From positions 23,853,494 through 23,917,493 of the forward strand of contig OZ023217.1 in NCBI GenBank assembly GCA_963995525.1: DNA of 64,000 nt, written 5' to 3'. Every line of letters begins with the position of its first letter. Position 1 is the first letter of the stretch. The translations under genes were made by a program, and so were the position numbers. A model generated the notes under the pieces. It searched no databases and was not told where the DNA came from. It saw only the letters and a list, made by a program, of their open reading frames with translations. This document shows, piece after piece, positions 35,452 to 46,974 of the stretch. This DNA comes from Escarpia spicata. Lineage: Eukaryota; Annelida; Polychaeta; Sabellida; Siboglinidae.

Positions 35452-35731
35452 CGCATACCGATGCTGACGACATCGAGTTGGACATCGATGACATCCCGAC
35501 GGAGACGCGGGCCGGACACCGTCTGAGCGTCGTATATGACAGGCGACAATCCGTCCTTGCTCAATCGTCCGAAATGTTGCCCGACAATCGCGGCGACAAC
35601 AGTCGCTCAACAGTCGGTCGCAGCCACAAGCTGAACGCCATGGCGATGATCATTCACGAGGAGTGCGAAACGATGCAATCGCACCAACAGCCGGACGACG
35701 GGGACGTCGGCGAGCACCTACCACGATACGG
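35452..35731 (+). CDS. Receptor A, first cytoplasmic-tail exon
   Basis: Acceptor tctcctttcag|cg (phase 1) joins in frame to the membrane exon; donor tac-gg|gtaggt ends in phase 2. The ~93 residues start HTDADDIELDIDDIPTE (very acidic) and continue with LSVVYDRRQSV and a Ser/Asp/Gln-rich part. One Tyr is followed by DRR, so it is not a canonical ITIM (V/I/L-x-Y-x-x-L/V/I). GC and CpG content are higher than in the flanks. Membership of this gene is inferred from phase and position. Confidence 0.65.
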
Positions 35732-35929
35732 GTAGGTGCCAGACGAACTAGTAGTAATATACTAAAACCGAGAAACAAAATAATAATAATAATAAAATAA
35801 CTTCTTTTGCGCCTACATCCTCAGAAACCAAGCTCGGAAGTGCATCAATACAAGAGGGTTAGTCAATCTCGGAATCTATAAGCCACATTAAAGTCGTCAA
35901 CAGTTGGATCAATACGCCTGGGAGTTACG

Positions 35930-36230
35930 ATGGATACGCAAGGTTATAAAGTTTTTAAATGATGACGAAATTTAATAATGATTATTTTCAACTGATCGAA
36001 CACTAAGAGGGAGCATATTACAGAGAATTGGGGCAGCAACAGAAAGTGCCATAGTTCCAGCGTTAGTATTGACTCTAGGAACAAAAAGTAAACCAGAACT
36101 AGATGACAACAGCTGGATAGGCTTCTTTTACAGGAGTAACCAATGAATAGCTTCACAGAACTCGGAGACCTAAGGCTAGGATTCCACATGTATTGAAACA
36201 GCACACGGAATGGCTGTAGTGACCTCAAGT
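35930..36230 (-). mobile_element. LINE 3' fragment
   Basis: Read on the minus strand, it contains a degraded version of the C-terminal ORF2 segment common to CR1/RTE-like LINEs (GTMALSVAAPILCNMLPLS, about 36050-36000). Lies in the intron between tail exons. Confidence 0.5.
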
Positions 36231-36523
36231 TTCTATCCGATTCCTATGTCGATACGATTCGATTCGCTCAATGCAGCTATTTGATTTTCAGCACGTCATC
36301 AGGAATGCTCAGCAGTGTAGTCTGTTGGTTACAGCAACCTCTTTATTTGCCGACTGAGACCTTCGAAGCCTGCTACTTCCAACGTTCCTTTTCCATCGTC
36401 TTTCTAAAACCCCTAGATATAGACGTGTAACGTTAAATAACAAAACCCTTAGAAACAACATCAAAGCAAATAATGCATGATGTCCAAACAGTATTTACAT
36501 TCAGTTATCGATTAATGCTTCAC

Positions 36524-36845
36524 GGTGGAGTGCAGTGGAGCTGTGTCTAGAGCGTCGAAATCTCAGTCGGGAGAACTCGGGTTCGAATGCTGTCCTGCCG
36601 TTTTGAACGTTAGGCAAGTTAATCCACTCTACTTTGCTCCAGTTCACTCAGCTGTATGTATGACCCATGGCTACATACAGTGGTCGGACAGTCTCCGCGC
36701 ATTAATTGCCGCGTGGCTTAATGCTTCCCAGAGAAGTTGAGATGGTGTTCGATTGAACAGGTCTGCCATTGAGTAAAGTGTGAAGCGCTTTGAGCAGTCC
36801 TAAGGACAGCATACTGCGCTATATAAGAAGTTGTCTTTTTAATGC
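36524..36845 (+). mobile_element. tRNA-derived SINE
   Basis: The 5' part has a tRNA-like layout with a B-box-like gggttcgaatgc (about 36580-36591) and a weak A box upstream. The 3' part has gtgaagcgctttgagcagtc and gcgctatataagaa, the tail type shared by many SINEs and their LINE partners. About 320 bases. Intronic. Confidence 0.65.
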
Positions 36846-36947
36846 AAGTCTCCGTTACACTGATAACTGATTGATTACGCATATTTTATAGATTGTACAA
36901 ACAATGCCTACAAAACAAATCTGAATAAAACCTAATGTTGATTTTAG

Positions 36948-37353
36948 CACACGCCAGTCGAGAGACGACCGGCGAAGGCCGACTGGCTTCAACATTAACA
37001 ACTGGCGTTGGTCAACAGCTTTCAACGTTCCGGGCCGTCGACGGACGACCGGGTTCAGTGCTTCCCACTTGCGTCGGCCAACGGGTCTGAACCAACACGG
37101 AGGCAGAATATCGGTGCTCGACGAATCACTACAAAACAGTGCACGAGACATAGCGCACGGACCGAGACAGTCAACGGTCACTCCACTGCCGGAAGGGCAC
37201 CGTGCATCCGACGGCGCAGAACCGGAAGTTCGTCCACCGACTGCACCGGAAGGGCATGCGCGACGCCCGACGTTTATTCCGGGACCGAGAAACAGCGTAG
37301 CGACAGGGGAACACGGTCAACGACGCGTGCGCCGTACGACGGTCCTCTTATGA
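36948..37353 (+). CDS. Receptor A, last coding exon (cytoplasmic tail)
   Basis: Acceptor gattttag|c completes the phase-2 codon left by 35731. 135 codons stay open to TGA at 37351-37353. The first part repeats an Arg-rich phrase (RRPTGFN, RRTTGFS, RRPTGLN) with NWRWST. The rest is Pro/Glu/Arg-rich with a second duplicated phrase (LPEGHRAS / APEGHARR), so the tail is probably disordered. No kinase, TIR or death domain is visible. The long GC-rich frame in an AT-rich setting supports coding. Confidence 0.6.
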
Positions 37354-39390
37354 ACTAAATCATATTAATGTATGCCATATGCACTTTTCGCACGAAAACC
37401 AGACGAGCATGTATATGTGACTATTTGTAAGTATTGTGCGACAGATCCGTATTTTTGCACATTATTGTCTAAACAGCAAAACTGGTCTGCAAGTCCGTCC
37501 GCGATAAAGTTGACGCGTTAGCAATACTAAAGACTATTTTATCTTCAGAATTTCGGCGAATAGTGTATCTGAAGACACATTGCGGTGTGCTTACTTTGCA
37601 TGGCTTAGTTTGCTTGGCGATATCAAGCAGAATACAGTGCGTTTGACATCACTAATCTAAAACTCGGTTCTTATGTATCTGTTTGTGTGTGGTTATTTTT
37701 ATTTTAGTTAATCGGTGATGTCATATTCAGTTTCATTCTTGTGAACGATAATATGTACGGGGGCATTAAGCATAATTATTATCTAGATTTTGCCCAGAAC
37801 CAAATGGGGGAGGATTACTGTAAACCGAAACAATACCAGCACGACGCAAATGTTCAACGGTTGTGCATTCAAGTCCCGTTTTCTGGTCAATTAAGTATGC
37901 AGTCCATTGCTGGCGTTATCTTAGTTTTTAACGCCAATAGTACGCGCGTAGCTTACATGCGTACCAACGTGTCAGGTGCCTGGAGCAAACAAGCAAATCC
38001 TCTCTGCGCATGCGAAATGACGTCACATCTGGCATAGAGTCCCTTGTGGACAGCAGGTGAACTATAAGGATAACTATTTTTATCTCTGGTCTATGTGCCA
38101 CCGTTAGCTAATGTTGCATGCGTAGCTGATGCAATCGCTAGCTGTGTGCCCCGGCGTGAGGCAACTGCCTTCATCAGAATTGACGTGTAGCGCTAAATAT
38201 AGTGCATGACGTGTGGCCCTATTGCGCGTGCGCGAACAAAAACCGGAAAACACGGGCAAACTTTGACGGTTTCAGTGTTGTTTACATGTTGGATTGTTGG
38301 CGATAAATGCTGTCGTATTCTTGTATTCTATGTCGCCAGTATAACATTGAGTGGCCAGCATTGTTAACAAGCATTGCAGTTATGGGACTAGCGACATTGA
38401 TTCACGATATGCTCACTGACAGCACACGCGGGGTGTTTATTTCTCCACTTCCCCAAAACTTACAACCAGTGCCTGGCTCCTGAAACCTAGGGACAATTCA
38501 TTGACCTTACTGCAGCCAGAGATGTTGATGAACATTTCAGTTTGCATATAGTAATTTTATTCCGTTTGTTGACATTCCTACGACAGCGTAGCCAATTAAT
38601 GTGCACTTTTGTTAAACTATGTCTATGATGTATTGATTGCCTATTTGGTCTTAATTAAGTAATGTATGTGTTGCTATCAAATTAATAATATTATTGAGGT
38701 TGTAAAAATTTACTGTTGACGATTTTAATTATTGTAACGTAATTGGTTGGTATTGACAGCCTTATTACGTATGATTAACTGACAATTGCCCGTAATATCA
38801 AAACTAAGACCAAAACATGTATTGGCGTTAGATAATGTTAATTATTTCACAATTAAGACCATTTTGTTAACAGTTTGTTTGTACTCAATCGATGACATAA
38901 CTATTAGTAACTTGGAATATTGATTCTTCGCACTAAGGTTTCCTCAGATTTGTATACACACACATACACGCACAAAAAATGCACGCACGCACATACTCAC
39001 ATAATACTAATATATAACTGTTATTGTATAACGCCGTGTATCCGGGTATAAAACATGTTCATACATTACACGCACTTAAAATACATAATTGGTCAAACAT
39101 AATTTATACTACGTATTTTAAAATATACATTTAAAAAGAAATAACTTATGTTACATGAAATAAATTATCGGATAAATAAGTATATATACTAACTAAAGTA
39201 GGTATTTACCTATCATACTATTAATATTTAGTTAATACAGCGCCATGTGTATTAATGTTCGTAGAACTGTACATAAAACAAAATAGATAACAAATACAAA
39301 CAGTCGCTGCTTTAAAATTAATCAAGTAATACAAATACACTATACATAATTAAAATAAAAAACATCACGTCAGTGGCGGTATGTATTATA
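37354..39390. other. No recognised gene
   Basis: AT-rich sequence. A 98-codon + frame (37741-38037) has no recognised domain and no evident splice context. 37960-38240 is more CpG-rich and repeat-like. 38960-39390 is very AT-rich with CA-like short tracts. Confidence 0.4.
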
Positions 39391-39409
39391 AGTATCAAAT
39401 ATAATTATC

Positions 39410-40065
39410 AGAAATATATACAGATTGCTGGTCAAATCGTATGTTGCAAGCATAACCAAACTGGACGACCACATTTCTGCCAGTTTCAAACGAACTTCGC
39501 ACGAACCAAGGTTGCCATATCGCAGCCATCGTATTAACTATATATTCGAGTATCTTTCTAAGTTGCCAGACTCGCCAAACATCATTCTCGGATATTTCAA
39601 TAGCTGTCGACTGGACAAAACATTGCCTGTTTACCAGTGACGTGTCGGACACGTGGTAGTAATACCCTCGTAAAGTAAGCTGAGCACAGCACCCAGCTGA
39701 GCAAGGCACTCATTGAGAACGTTGTCAGGGTTGTCCCATCTGCCTTGTGAGGATTAACGTGCTTGAAGATCTTACTGACGTCATCAGGAGTTGTTTCCGG
39801 GGTGTCGCGAAGAGCTGGGGTCAATGAGAACATCCCACAAAGTACAGTCAAAACACCCCCTGAAGGCGTCGGCCGAGATCAAGTCCCACGTTTTTACAGT
39901 TTTCTGCACAGCTTTCTGTTTCTGCAGCTTAGTTCTATACGCCGAGATCAAATGTACCACATTGTGATCAGCTGTACCGAGTGCCATCTTCTTTACGGAC
40001 TTGTACGCACCCTTAATGTTGCCATAACAAAGATCGAGGGTGTTACATTTTGAGGTCACTCTTCC
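39410..40065. mobile_element. Non-LTR retroelement fragment with internal inversion
   Basis: The left part reads on the + strand as an endonuclease-domain end (PDSPNIILGYFNSCRLDKTL, about 39567-39625). The right part reads on the minus strand from 40059 as the segment that should follow it (CNTLDLCYGNIKGAYKSV, then ALGTADHNVVHLISAYR and a DDVSKIFKHVNPHKADG region). The halves face each other, so one has been inverted. It contains stops. Confidence 0.65.
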
Positions 40066-40435
40066 CTTTCACCGGTACCCCCAGGGCTCGGTGATCTCCT
40101 CTTTTCTGTTATGTTTATTGAGCATATTAGGATGTATAGCTTAATAAAATGCTAAATCCACCGTTTCTCATTATTGTATATCGTGTTTTAAGAAAACGCC
40201 CAACAACCGTTGACCTTGCAATGTGGCACCGTAGCTTGTAAAACAGGCACCTGTTCTTTGTGGATCAAAGTGAAATTATCTTTTCCTCGTTTTTGGTATT
40301 TTAATTAATATAATGCTCTTAAGACTAAAATAAATATATTGAAGGTATACTCGCCGCCAAATTGCGTTTTATAAGCACGGACGTCATTTTCGGTATTTGA
40401 ATATTTTTACCCAGCGAAACGTAACAAAACATTAT

Positions 40436-40485
40436 TACTATTATTACTAGTACTACTACTACTACTATTATTATTATTATTATAA
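40436..40485. repeat. ATT/ACT trinucleotide repeat
   Basis: Short imperfect attatt/actact microsatellite. Confidence 0.9.
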
Positions 40486-41417
40486 ACAACTCTATATATT
40501 GCCAATACAACTAGTTTAAGTAACTTCAAAGCTCTTTGATAATCAGCGAGGTCGCGATTTTCTAACTTTCACCACATTCAATTCAGCGAACTTATTTTTA
40601 ATAATCACCACTCTTGCTACTTGCGGGTAACGGGTCAGACAGCCAACCTTTAAAAACTCACAGATTAATGCTATACTACGTGGCACTCCTGCATTCGCCG
40701 TGACCGGGGTACGGAGGCGTGATGTGACCTTTATGTACTGTCATTAACTGTACAACGAACTACGTTCAAGTAGAAAGCAGGCTCGCACACGTCAGTCGTC
40801 GAGTGCTGACCGGACGTGGCTTGACCGGGCGAGAAACATGGGTGGAAACGAATGGAAATATTAGCGTTCGCCGGGTTCTCGCGGCTGGAACGACGCCGAA
40901 TAGTCTCAGCAACGAAAGATTTAGGTTGAACAAAAATGTTAACAAAGCTTTCTCACCTGAAATGAGTTCGTTGGTGGTATGTCTCACAACCAAAAAAACC
41001 CCACCCGAATCCACCCATGGCAAAACCTCTTTTTCGGCTCAAATCTAAGATGGCCGACATTATATACAGGGTCTAATATTCAAATGGACCTAATTTTGGA
41101 ACTAAGCAACATAAAAACACGTTTGAGGTGTCATTTCCAATTAACTTTAGGATGTCCATTCGTTTGGTGACACTCTGGAGGTCATTAGATGTTAAGATCA
41201 TGCGATCAGGTCAAGGTCAAGGCAAAATTTGATAAAATAATCTGGAAATAAGCTGGATTCGGACTAAAGTGGCATGACTTTGCAACGAAGTGAAGTTACA
41301 AACACATATTTAGGTGTCATTGCAACCAAGTTTACTATGCCTAATCATTTAAACCACATTTTAAGGTGATTATAGTTCAAAGTCACGTTTCAATGTCAAT
41401 ATATGCATATTGTTTAT

Positions 41418-42170
41418 TTACAATCCTGTATGATCCTGATCAACATCCCGGTCATCATCATCCTGGCTGTCCACCTGTGTCACATTCATGCATGTGATGC
41501 CCTTGCACTGGCCACATGCTGGTGTGCACTGCAGTCCATTCTTACGGCAGGTGCACGTTTTCTTATCGCAGTGACCACGCTTCCGCAGGCTGGGACATTC
41601 TGATAGGCTCGAGACAACCAGAAGAAGTGACCCAACCCCAAAGCTCATTGGGATATCGTTGCCACGCCATCCCTGCACCTGATGATAAGTACGATGGCTA
41701 TGGAAGGCGGCTGTATCATTCGTTGACGTATTGTGTAGAAGTAGCTACCTTCAGCAGGAACTTCGCCACCCGTGCGGATTCGAGGCTTAGTGATGTGGTG
41801 CACTCATACATCACCAGCAGGGCATCCTCTCCTGGCTTTTCGATGCCCTCTTTCGAGGAAGATGGAGACATGGAGACGGAGGTGGACTTTTTTTAGTCCT
41901 GCATACGTCGTGAGAACGGTCACTTTGCCAATTCCGTATGGACTTGGCGTGGTATCACACCCACTGAGAGCGTGCAGAAAGAGCAGAGCTTTTTAGAGGG
42001 CTGGATCCAGATTTTTCTTCAGTGTCGTGATGCATACCGTTTGTTTCGATGTCAGCACGTACATGTTATCACTCTTATCTCTGGTATCAGCATGATGTAT
42101 CCTGAGTTGAAATACATCTGAATCTTCTGCATGGTCAGATATATTCACATATTTCTTCATAGAGCAAGTT
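41418..42170 (-). pseudogene. C-terminal half of transposon protein, Cys-rich end
   Basis: Minus strand, from YVNISDHAEDSDVFQL through KQTVCITTLKKNLDP and LHALSGCDTT to a Cys-rich terminus CTCRKNGLQCTPACGQCKG followed by an acidic tail ending at 41418. The cysteine spacing resembles CXC-type zinc-binding ends. An in-frame stop follows NLDPAL, and frame changes are present. Confidence 0.55.
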
Positions 42171-42173
42171 CTG

Positions 42174-43374
42174 ATGGCTGGCATTAAGTCAACTGGGGGT
42201 CTAACGCACGGCCGTGGCTTCAATGAAAGTACTCGTCTTCTCTTTCTGCTCTCCAGATCCGTATGTTCTGATGTCAGCCAGTCCATTTTCGAGATAGCTG
42301 GGTTCTCTTCGAATGCAAGTGATGGGCATCGTGACCTGACAGCACTACGCATCCAACGTGACATGTCCGAAATACAGAAGCTGCTTCAGGTGTTTGTTGA
42401 GCTGGGACCATTCAACACAAACTCAGAAAAGCTTGTAAGTCTCTCAGCAGGGTTGATGGCAGAGGAGTCAGTAAACGTGGTCGATGCTCAAATTGTCGGA
42501 GAGAAGATCCTGACTTCCGTGGTCGGTCATTCTGTGGCAGAGTACAAGTTCTCCCAGAAGAATCAAGTGAAGACTCTAGCCTCAGTTGTCCATGTCAAAA
42601 CTGCATCCCGGGAACGAATCGAGATGGATCCCCAGCGTCTATACCAGCGTCTTCTTGTTACGGGTATCGGCGATATCCCTATGTCTGACCTCTTCAAATA
42701 TGAGTTGTGCTCTTTCCCTCCATCTCCCTTCAACAATCACATACGCATGCGGACTGGGGACAAAGCGGAGCTCATATACCACCTCCTGAAGCTTGTCCCT
42801 GCATGCATCGTCTCAGCCACGCTCGACAAGGGCTCGCAGTTTATAGTTGATGGGGGAGAATTGCTCCACAGGTTCTCACAGCCCAAGCATTCCACGTATG
42901 CCGAGATCTGCGCTATGTATATCCGACATGTACGCAACAGCTATGGCCGTGCGTTGGTTGTGTTTGAGGGATATCACGGCTCCAGCACTAAGGACGAAGC
43001 CCATCGTTGTAGGACAGGGAACGACGTTGATGCTTCAGTCTCAGTTTCCGCAGACATGCGTTTAATCATGAGCTTAAAATCTTTTCTTGCCAACACATCA
43101 AACAGTCAGGCCCTCATCCACCTCCTCACAGAGCATATAGTCAAAGCAGACATAACTGTTCAGCACGCAGAAAGGGATGCAGAGTACAAAATACGAATTT
43201 AAACTAATGGTACATCATGGTGATGCTACATATAAGAGTGATAACCTGTACATGGTAACATTGAAACAGACGGTATGCATCACTACATTGAAGAAGAATC
43301 TGGTTCCAGCCCTATCAGAAGCTCTGCTCTTTCTGTATGCTCTCTGTGGATGTGATACCACGTCAAGGTCCTAG
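42174..43374 (+). CDS. N-terminal half of transposon protein (truncated)
   Basis: An uninterrupted 342-codon frame (42174-43202) includes a FIVDGGELLHRF segment, YIRHVRNSYGRALVVFEGY and HAERDAEYK. In an overlapping frame (43177-43374) the same protein continues with TLKQTVCITTLKKNLVPALS and ALCGCDTTSRS. The Asp/Glu-spaced segments look like a nuclease-type fold (PIN-like), which I infer without proof. The right terminal repeat follows directly, so the C-terminus is missing on this strand. Confidence 0.55.
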
Positions 43375-43517
43375 TAAAATGTCGGCCATCTTGGATTTGA
43401 GCCGAAAAAGAGGTTTTGCTATGGGTGGATTCGGGTGGGTTTTTTTTTGGTGGTGAGACATACCACCAACGAACCTATTTCAGGTGAGAAAGCTTTGTTA
43501 AAATTTTTGTCCAACCT

Positions 43518-44229
43518 CTATGGACCGCGATCACTTCGTTGATGCGACTAGAAGGAATGTAGCGCCTCGCCGCCCGGGATCTAGCCCTGTGACGCACGTC
43601 TGCGCTGCCGTGGCCGACCGCTGCCAACACGTTGTAGCCAGGAAGCATTTGTTCCGTTGCCCGGCGAAGCGTATGCTTCGATTTCAGTGCTCAGCCGCGG
43701 AAATGCCGCGCAGCAGTTCGTAACATAGAATATAGTGCTAAAAGGGATCAATAATTTTATTTACAGTTTGTATATGACCAATGGATGTCTTGTGATGAAA
43801 CGTATTCTAAATTAGAATAGGTACAAGGCCACGACACTTTAAAATGGTATCATTGGATGCAATTATTACTACGTCATATGACATATCATATAGACCACAT
43901 ACACTTTCCAATTGAAAAAAAACTGCCTTTTGTTTTTGTTATAAAACACTTTTTGGGATAAGATATTCAATAAATATCCGACGGAATGTTCACACGTTCT
44001 CCCCCTCCCATTTCTCTCCCTCCGCCAAAGGGTTAAACAATCTCAAGATCAAGAATCCTCTATTGATATACGGTCTTTGCTCAAGATCATCGGTCGCGTG
44101 GTACATTGTGCCGTCAACGTGACGTAACCTGATTACGCCGACACGTTTACGTGACGTCAGCGAAACGTTGCCCGATGCGTGCGCTGCGAGGACGATGAAC
44201 GAGGAAAACGTCGGTGGACGCGTCCACAC
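43518..44229. other. Unassigned spacer before copy B
   Basis: 43520-43725 is CpG-rich with a 67-codon frame lacking known domains. The rest is non-coding; 44090-44230 is again CpG-rich. Confidence 0.4.
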
Positions 44230-45458
44230 CATGCTCATGAGATGTTTGTTAATCTGGCATTGCTGTCCCTACCTGCAAGGCAAGTGATGTCTACTAGTGT
44301 TCGATGCACGCTAGACACACCAGGCTGTATATCTACGGTATATCTAGTAATCTGTACTTGGTGGGTTCTTATTCATAACATCATTTTTGTTACTTGGAGG
44401 GCATTTATTCACAGTAAGTGGTCTTACGGCTTTATACTATAGGTCATTCGTATATCTTTTTATCTAACCCAAAATTTTCATTCCAATCGCACTAATCATT
44501 TGAGGTACACAAAGTGGAGACATTATTATAAAATACTGCGATTTAGGACACTTCAAATAGTAAATAGCACACCGAGTTGTCGCAATCTCCGTTATTATCG
44601 CTCATTCCGGAAGCACTGCGTGTGTCAACTTAGACAGGCCTCAGCTGGAGCGCAATAGAAAGCTAATAAGAAACTAGCTTTATGCAGGTCTTGCAAGGTT
44701 TAACCACATACATTGGTAATAGAATATGACGTTTTGTAAGAAAGGTTCTTACACGAGAATGTTTCTTTCTTTAGTATGTATTATAGGGAATTTCAGCGTG
44801 ATTGCCGCTGTCATATCAATCTCATTATACTGCATGTTTATATGTTAAAACAATGTTATGTTGAATAACATTTAATTCAATTCAAAAAAGAAAAGGACCT
44901 ATTTACAATTGTTGAAATTCGAAACTTCGCAAAATGACGCTATCTTTTCTTTCAAATTGGTCGTGGCGGCTCTGAATACCTCATTCTATGGTAGGATCTA
45001 CACAACGCAATTTTCTAAATCAACGTCAAGGATTTGTTCGATAACTTCTCTCTGGTGACTTTCATAATTAGTGGCGTACATAACAGGCGTATCCAGGGGC
45101 CTAGGGGCACGTGACCCCTAGACCATTAGAATTTGACTGCGTTATGCCTACGCTATTGTCACAGTGACGTGCCCCGTAGACTTTTGAATGTGCCCCATGC
45201 CCCTCTTAGACCTTCGTCGCCACGAACAGATTTCAAATGCACTCACCTCTCCCGTCTTCCGACGATGTCAGGACCCGACAGCGCAACGGAGGATTGGAGA
45301 GGTGCTGAAGATCCGGCAAAAAATCTACAACATCATCCTTCTCCTGTTTATTGCGATGTCGGGATCCGACAGCGCAGTCGTGCTGAAGCTCCGGCTCACC
45401 ACATCCACTATGACTTTGAAACCCCTAAACTACCCTCTCTGGATCCACCCCTGTACAT

Positions 45459-45630
<172 letters not shown>

Positions 45631-46179
45631 GTATATATGTGCGTGTGCGTATGCGTACGAGTGTGCGTGTGCGTGTGCGTGGGCGGATTCAGAGAGGCTA
45701 GTTTAAGGGGGTTCAAAGTATATTTATAAATATATATATATATATCCGAATAATGGCGTATTTAATGTAATATTCAATGAGATCTCGGAACTTACGTTAA
45801 GGGCGTAACTAAACCAGGAAACAGACACTGCACATTAACTACATAGGCATATATTCGTAGAAACCTCAGGTGTTGCCCAAAAAAATCATAGGTGTCAGAA
45901 CTTGGGGGAGCTGACCCTATATATTGGGTGGGCTGGAGTTATGTTTGAATCCCAAGGAGTGCAGTTGGAGGGGGATATAGTAACGATAAAATTTGTAACA
46001 GTAACACTCCTTGACACTGCAATAAAATGACTGTAACAAAATTGGTCTGCCGTTTGACAAAACTAGTTTTCTCTTTTAAATCCATTTGAAATGCGCATAA
46101 AACAAGTACTTTCCAAAATACGCAAATGCAGACTTACATGGTCTATACGTGTTTGCAATCAGTCTATCTATTCACACAG

Positions 46180-46419
46180 GCCTGGCTGCGCTTCTGGTGA
46201 CAGACACCATTTACGAACACAAGGCGGAAGCGGCCATACTGCAATGTTTAACGAAGGGACTGATCGCAACTGAATTCTTGTGGCAAAAACAATCAAAGAG
46301 AAACTTAAGCGACTACGTCTTCGTTGCAAACACCACAACCGTCTTGGAGCCTTTCTCTGCTACCGGAAGATACAGCGCCGTATATAAGGAGGGTAACGCG
46401 TTCAACTTAACGATCAAGG
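46180..46419 (+). CDS. Receptor B, first half of Ig domain 1
   Basis: Same splice sites and phase (1-1) as 14817-15056. The peptide is identical; one silent change (gtc to gta). Confidence 0.8.
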
Positions 46420-46974
46420 GTATGTTATTATGGTAATGCTATATTACTAAGTTATAGCGTTTTGTTTGGATATTATTTTTAACCACTCATTATAATTTTA
46501 TAATATATAACAATGAATAATTATGTCTCGTAATGTCTCCAGTGAAACCGTGGATTAGTTAACAATTGAAAATCATCGTACATTTTAAAACAAACTAATC
46601 TGGTCCTCATTTCTTAACACAATGTTCGTAATACGAAAATACACAATCAGCGCATATCTTGATTCAGTTATGTTCATATTTGATAAACCTGGTAGGTGAC
46701 CTGTTGGAATCCTTTGTTGTGTTGAACGCAGTTTTAGCACCTTCACGATGCCTTCACGAGCGTTATTGTAGGCTTCTCTCAGGTGCCATGTGACATTGTG
46801 ATGGTCACAAGACAAGATTCGCCAATATCAAACCACCATAAAACAGAATAATTTTTTGGAAAGAAACAGCCGGGTAAACTGCGTTCAATAGTCTAAGCCA
46901 GGATTGTTTTTCGCAATTTTTATATATCTCCAAAGAAACTTTCAAACTGAATAAGAAACATTGAAATAGTAGCC

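Larger units (their letters stand above)
40923..43517. mobile_element. 2.6-kb TIR transposon with rearranged interior
   Basis: Terminal inverted repeats of about 135 bases: the left runs 40923-41057 (starts aggttgaacaaaaatgttaa) and the right is inverted at 43380-43517 (through ttttgtccaacct). Inside, two parts of one transposon protein family lie in opposite directions (42174-43374 on +, 42170-41418 on -) and share an inverted duplicate of about 190 bases. No clear target duplication was found. The superfamily is not determined. Confidence 0.7.

Noticed and set aside
35452..37353. ITIM or ITAM motifs in the receptor tail
   Set aside because: The only candidate tyrosine (LSVVYDRR) lacks the hydrophobic +3 residue. 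No paired tyrosine motif is present.
37741..38037. 98-codon frame as a gene
   Set aside because: Composition matches the AT-rich flanks, no domain is recognisable and no splice or promoter context was found.
44759..44850. Signal-peptide-like frame MFLSLVCIIGNFSVIAA upstream of receptor B
   Set aside because: It lies in a ~100-base stretch absent from copy A and has no donor in the required phase, so it is unlikely to be the leader exon.
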